In this document: in pieces, positions 60,403-64,000 of the stretch | How the letters are laid out: each line of letters starts with the position of its first letter | Position numbering within the stretch: the first letter of the stretch is position 1 | Assembly (NCBI GenBank): GCA_963626555.1 | Contig: CAVFXQ010000006.1 | Span: forward strand, 11,777-75,776 | Direction of reading: 5' to 3' | Length of the DNA: 64,000 nucleotides | Origin: UBA1181 sp963626555 | GTDB taxonomy: Bacteria > Bacteroidota > Bacteroidia > Bacteroidales > Paludibacteraceae | The notes under the pieces: generated by a model | Seen by the model: only the letters and a program-made list of their open reading frames with translations | Databases searched by the model: none | What the model was told of the DNA's origin: nothing | Made by a program: the position numbers and the translations under genes

Positions 60403-60453
60403 TTACTCACAAACTACCATTTGTAAGCACCACCACCAAAAATTATTTTGCAT
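60403..60453 (-). CDS. trpL: trp leader peptide with three consecutive Trp codons
   Basis: A 16-codon frame, MQNNFWWWCLQMVVCE, starting with ATG at 60453 and ending with TAA at 60403-60405. Three adjacent TGG codons would stall ribosomes when charged tRNA-Trp is scarce. The stalled ribosome covers region 1 (60431-60424, GTGCTTAC), freeing region 2 (60410-60398) to pair with region 3 (60362-60354) and block the terminator. Position, length and codons match classical ribosome-mediated attenuation. Confidence 0.88.
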   Translation of the reverse strand: MQNNFWWWCLQMVVCE

Positions 60454-60644
60454 TATTGCTATCATAATAGAATGATAATTTTTCTACGATACGCCATCCG
60501 ATTAGACGGTTGACGATGCAAAATTGAAATTTTTTTTTGAAAGTGGCAAAGGAAAAAGAGAAAAATTTTTTATGAGGGATAATTAGAAGTATGGTGAAAA
60601 AAAATCTTTAAAATTGTATCTTTGAAGAAGATAAATCATTCGAT
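60454..60644. promoter_or_regulatory. Divergent intergenic region between trpL and the methyltransferase
   Basis: With trpL and the attenuator this gives 358 bases without a long gene. A plus-strand TATCTTTG box (60617-60624) lies 20 bases before the methyltransferase. No TAnnTTTG box is seen on the minus strand for the trp operon, so its promoter is not located. Confidence 0.5.
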
Positions 60645-62507
60645 ATGCGTTACATTGGCAATAAGGAGAGCGTTATTCCAAATATTATTCAAATTCTCAA
60701 AGAAAACGGACTCTTAGAGAAAAGATTTACATTCTTCGATGCTTTTTGTGGAATGGGGGCGGTCAGTAATGCGCTGAAGGATTATTACAATTTGAAAATC
60801 AACGATATACTGAAATGTTGTATTACATTTTGCAGTGCAAGAGTTCTTGCCTCTGAAATATCCTTTGACAATATGCCATTTAACCCAATAGATAAATTAA
60901 ACGAAGAGTGTATTGTTGAAAAAGATTTTTTTTATAAAAACTATTCGCCAGCAGAAACAGACAGAATGTACTTTACAGCCAACAATGCGGGACGGATTGA
61001 TTTCTACAGAAACAAAATTCAAGTTTGGTACAACAATGGAACTATCTCGGATAGGCAATATCAATATCTCCTTGGATGTCTGTTAGAAGCAGTTTCCAAA
61101 GTTTCAAACACAGCGGGTGTTTACGGTGCATTTCTCAAGAATTGGGATAAACGCGCATTAAATCAAATAACATTATCAGCTCTTCCAACGGACAATTTAT
61201 TTTCAAGCCCAAACAAGGTGTCAATTGAATGTTTCAACAACCATATAGAAGATATTGTAGGCAAAGTTGATTGCGACATACTCTACTTAGACCCTCCATA
61301 TACACAAAACCAATATGGAACTCAATATCACTTATTGGAGACACTTATTCTCAATGACAATCCCATCATAAGCAAAGTCACAGGCTCCCGCCCCGTAACT
61401 CCACTAAAATCAAAATGGTCTGTTAATTACGAATGTCACCAGCTCTTAGATTATGTGATTTCACACACAAAAGCAAAATACATTCTAATGAGCTACAACA
61501 ACGATGGTTTTATGACCAAAGACTTCATCGAAGCATGCTTTAAAAGGTATGGAGACGAAAGCACATACGTATGTAAAACATTGAGTTACAAAAAATACAA
61601 CAACAAAAAATGCCAAGGTGCAGACGGACATGTGGAATACATCTTCTTTATTGAGAAGAAACCATTGGAAAAAGTTGTTTATGAATCTCCTTTGAATTAC
61701 ACAGGAAGTAAGTTCAAAATGATGGAATTCATTCGGCAAAACCTACCCAACACCAAAATTGAAAAATTTGTCGACGCTTTCGGAGGTGGGTTTAACGTAG
61801 GTATAAACATAGAGAATCAAACTATCTACAATGACATTAATTTCTTCGTTAAAGATCTTCTGCAATCTTTCAAAGACATTGATACAACAGAATATTTGAA
61901 AAGAATAAATAAATACATTACAAAATACGATTTGTCTACCAAGAATACAGCGTCTTATATCAAGATAAGGGCAGACTATAACGCCACACCTATAGGAAAA
62001 AGAGACCCCGTCATGTTGTACACGATAATTCTTTTCGGATTTCAACAACAAATAAGATTTAACAATGACTTTGGTTTTAATAATCCAGCTGGTTCAAGAC
62101 ATTTCAACGATAAGATTTTGGAAAAATTCATATCTTTTTCGCGTATTGTGAAGTCCAGAAAGGTTAATTTCCTATCTGGAGACTATGACCAATTAGAGAA
62201 ATATGCCCAACCAAATTGTTTTTTTTATTTTGACCCTCCATATACAAACACATTGGGTGTATACAACGATGGAAAAAGAGGATTCCTTGGTTGGAATCAA
62301 AGTCACGAAAACAAGTTGTTGCAATTCATCGACTCTCTCAACAAGGGAAATATAAAATTTATGCTCTCATACATCATTGAAAATGATGGAATTACGAACA
62401 ATAAAATTTTGCAGTGGATAAAAGAAAACAATTACAAAACGATTGAAGTTCCGCAAATGCAAGGACGATACAATAACAGAAAAGAAGTCATCATCAAAAA
62501 CTATTAA
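60645..62507 (+). CDS. Two-domain adenine DNA methyltransferase (FokI/StsI type)
   Basis: A 620-residue protein with two D12-class adenine methyltransferase domains in tandem. Domain 1 starts RYIGNKESVIPNIIQIL, has FFDAFCGMGAVSNAL (SAM site) and DILYLDPPYTQNQYG (DPPY). Domain 2 starts LNYTGSKFKMMEFIRQNL, has FVDAFGGGFNVGIN and CFFYFDPPYTNTLGV. Fused pairs of this kind methylate both strands of an asymmetric site, one strand per domain, as in M.FokI. The HNH nuclease gene follows four bases later, so the pair forms a restriction-modification unit. Confidence 0.92.
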   Translation: MRYIGNKESVIPNIIQILKENGLLEKRFTFFDAFCGMGAVSNALKDYYNLKINDILKCCITFCSARVLASEISFDNMPFNPIDKLNEECIVEKDFFYKNYSPAETDRMYFTANNAGRIDFYRNKIQVWYNNGTISDRQYQYLLGCLLEAVSKVSNTAGVYGAFLKNWDKRALNQITLSALPTDNLFSSPNKVSIECFNNHIEDIVGKVDCDILYLDPPYTQNQYGTQYHLLETLILNDNPIISKVTGSRPVTPLKSKWSVNYECHQLLDYVISHTKAKYILMSYNNDGFMTKDFIEACFKRYGDESTYVCKTLSYKKYNNKKCQGADGHVEYIFFIEKKPLEKVVYESPLNYTGSKFKMMEFIRQNLPNTKIEKFVDAFGGGFNVGINIENQTIYNDINFFVKDLLQSFKDIDTTEYLKRINKYITKYDLSTKNTASYIKIRADYNATPIGKRDPVMLYTIILFGFQQQIRFNNDFGFNNPAGSRHFNDKILEKFISFSRIVKSRKVNFLSGDYDQLEKYAQPNCFFYFDPPYTNTLGVYNDGKRGFLGWNQSHENKLLQFIDSLNKGNIKFMLSYIIENDGITNNKILQWIKENNYKTIEVPQMQGRYNNRKEVIIKNY

Positions 62508-62511
62508 ACCT

Positions 62512-63681
62512 ATGTATGCAATAATCACCTACCGTCCCGATAGTCAGAAAATAAAAGGTTCTATCAAAGCTTCTTTATCAGATGAAATCTTGAAATCCAT
62601 CTGCAAAGCCACCACTGGTCAAACAAAATATAAGTGCATAGAAGATACACAAACTTACAACAAAGGTCGTTTGGTTGTCATCGACTATAATGGCAAGAGA
62701 CATTACGTTTCTCTTTCTGAAGAATCTTTAGACGGAAGAAACTCAAGCATTCAAAGTGTACCAACTGCAATGAATATCTTTAACGAAGATCCTTACGCAA
62801 ATAAACAGCTGTGTTATTATTTTCTTCCTCACACAGGGAATGCATTCACAGACTATCACATTTTTGTATACCGAATGATGGCAACTACAGGAATAAAATT
62901 CCTTAATATATCTACTTTCTCAAAAAAGAAAGTTAAACCATTTCAGAACATTGATGAATTAATCTATGCTAAAAGTCAACTTAGGTCTTCTAATAAAAGC
63001 AACAATTCTTCCTTCGTTTCTAAAACAGACAACGGAGTTCAAATATATGCAAAAGTTTACGGAGCAAGTAAATACGAATCAACACTTTTAGCTTACGCCA
63101 CAGCCCATATAGCCAAGCATCCTATCGATCTTTTCAATATCTGCGAGAAGGATCTTCAACGATTGCCCGAATCTTCACAAAGAGTTCTGAAAAGGCTTAA
63201 TATCCGTTTTCACGACACGTCCCTGTTTTTTGACATTAAGCATCAAGGCGAAAAGGACGCTTCCTCACTAAGAAACCCAACGTACATTTACAACCTACTC
63301 AATAGACTTGGCGACAAAAAATGTGTTCTTTGCGATTGCGCAGTTCAAGAAATCATACAAGGTGCGCATATATGGAATATAGCAGACATCAAAAAATCAA
63401 GCCTTTCTGAAAGCGAAAAATTCAAAGCCTCTACAAGTGGCGACAATGGAATTTGGTTATGTCAGAATCATCATAAGCTGTTTGATACGAACATCATCGC
63501 AATTGACAACAAAGGAAATCTAAAATTGACAAAAGAAACAGATGCAAAAAACGCTTCGTTCATCAAAAAAATCACCACCAATAAAAAACTACCAACATCT
63601 TTAATGAGCAGTAGATTCTCTCAATTTCTTGTTCTTCGGAACACAGCACTTACCCTGAAAAATTATGCCACAATAAAGTGA
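62512..63681 (+). CDS. HNH endonuclease, probable restriction enzyme partner
   Basis: A 389-residue protein; the start at 62512 is chosen because it follows the methyltransferase stop by 4 bases. The C-terminal HNH region is clear: CVLCDCAVQEIIQGAHIWNI (zinc Cys and first His) and GIWLCQNHHKLFDTNII (Asn, His and zinc Cys). The N-terminal 270 residues have no recognised domain and may recognise DNA. Together with the fused methyltransferase it fits a type II system with an asymmetric site. Specificity is unknown. Confidence 0.82.
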   Translation: MYAIITYRPDSQKIKGSIKASLSDEILKSICKATTGQTKYKCIEDTQTYNKGRLVVIDYNGKRHYVSLSEESLDGRNSSIQSVPTAMNIFNEDPYANKQLCYYFLPHTGNAFTDYHIFVYRMMATTGIKFLNISTFSKKKVKPFQNIDELIYAKSQLRSSNKSNNSSFVSKTDNGVQIYAKVYGASKYESTLLAYATAHIAKHPIDLFNICEKDLQRLPESSQRVLKRLNIRFHDTSLFFDIKHQGEKDASSLRNPTYIYNLLNRLGDKKCVLCDCAVQEIIQGAHIWNIADIKKSSLSESEKFKASTSGDNGIWLCQNHHKLFDTNIIAIDNKGNLKLTKETDAKNASFIKKITTNKKLPTSLMSSRFSQFLVLRNTALTLKNYATIK

Positions 63682-63736
63682 GATTAAAAGATTTTTTGAA
63701 AGTAGATCGCCTGGCATTCCTCATAAATGTGTGTGT

Positions 63737-63764
63737 GATGATTTGCTAACTTTGCTAAATCATC
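63737..63764. repeat. Inverted repeat around the promoter box of the last gene
   Basis: Arms GATGATTT (63737-63744) and AAATCATC (63757-63764) flank a 12-base centre that contains most of the TAACTTTG box (63747-63754). TTTGCTA also repeats directly at 63742 and 63751. A protein bound here would cover the -7 element. Confidence 0.7.
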
Positions 63765-63796
63765 GTATCTTTCAATTTGAAAAGCATAGATAAGTA

Positions 63797-64000
63797 TGGA
63801 TTACAAAGAACTACCCTACGGAATGCCTAATTTCACTTGGATAAGGCAACAAAACAATTATTGGGCAGACAAGACCATGTATATTCCGAAGATGGAAAGG
63901 GCTGGCAACTTTCTCTATCTCATCCGTCCACGCCGTTTCGGGAAAAGTGTGTTTCTCACCATGCTTGAAGCCTATTATGACATTGAGAGAAAAGATTCTT
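63797..64000 (+). CDS. AAA-ATPase-like/PD-(D/E)xK nuclease family protein, 5' part only
   Basis: The first 68 codons of a gene cut by the window edge. MDYKELPYGMPNFTWIRQQN followed by YWADKTMYIPKME and FLYLIRPRRFGKSVFLTMLE match the start of the AAA-ATPase-like family (usually followed by a PD-(D/E)xK nuclease domain), with RPRRFGKS as Walker A. These genes are numerous in Bacteroidales and have unknown roles. The promoter box lies within an inverted repeat. Confidence 0.85.

Overview
This window is a chromosomal segment of a Bacteroidetes bacterium, most likely of the order Bacteroidales. Supporting evidence is the set of TAnnTTTG promoter boxes (three of them with a TTTG box exactly 19 bp upstream), a TonB-dependent receptor, Bacteroidetes-only families (DUF4271, DUF4296), a C-terminal type IX secretion sorting domain on a secreted cellulase, and a moderately AT-rich composition. 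No species can be named from the sequence alone. Most of the window is ordinary housekeeping and biosynthesis, interrupted by short accessory stretches.

Layout. 1-8.9 kb: end of a TonB receptor, a bile acid:sodium symporter-family transporter, a tRNA-Glu/rpsT unit, a sugar-phosphate isomerase next to glmS, ubiE and small conserved genes. 9.0-10.8 kb: a small accessory island with a DUF4417-like gene broken at an A9 run. 10.9-18.9 kb: a secreted beta-helix protein, then the thiamine operon thiS-thiE-thiG-thiC-thiH-thiF-thiE-like on the minus strand, headed by a promoter and a TPP riboswitch. 19.0-22.0 kb: a DUF234-type ATPase and a Fic protein, each with elaborate repeats in its promoter. 22.0-29.5 kb: a secreted chorismate mutase with an extra protease-propeptide-like domain, parE, rpiB, a GH9 cellulase and fba. 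29.5-35.4 kb: a Uma2-like protein, a membrane-bound AraC-type regulator, a candidate structured RNA, and a paaK-ACT-small protein-sodium symporter operon. 35.4-41.7 kb: a cytosine methyltransferase, a DUF4143-type ATPase with a 33-bp-period repeat in its promoter, and a two-gene lipoprotein operon. 41.7-53.7 kb: folA, argR-GNAT-argG, rnpA-yidD, greA-HIT-DUF4271-hemD, a C-terminal processing protease, dCMP deaminase, rpsO, a broken methyltransferase, DUF4296, lspA and a DksA/TraR-like gene. 53.7-60.5 kb: the complete tryptophan operon trpB-E-G-D-C-F-A, headed by a leader peptide with three consecutive Trp codons and a terminator/antiterminator pair. 60.6-64 kb: a FokI-like two-domain adenine methyltransferase with an HNH nuclease, then the start of another ATPase gene.

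The strongest candidate for an undescribed system is at 38473-41653. A BMP/PnrA-type ligand-binding lipoprotein overlaps the next gene, which encodes a second lipoprotein that joins a type 1 periplasmic-binding domain to a legumain (C13)-like cysteine protease. This looks like a cell-envelope ligand-sensing protease. Other notable points are the trp attenuator, the repeat-laden promoters of four stand-alone ATPase/Fic genes, the chorismate mutase fusion, and a candidate non-coding RNA at 31.5-31.7 kb.
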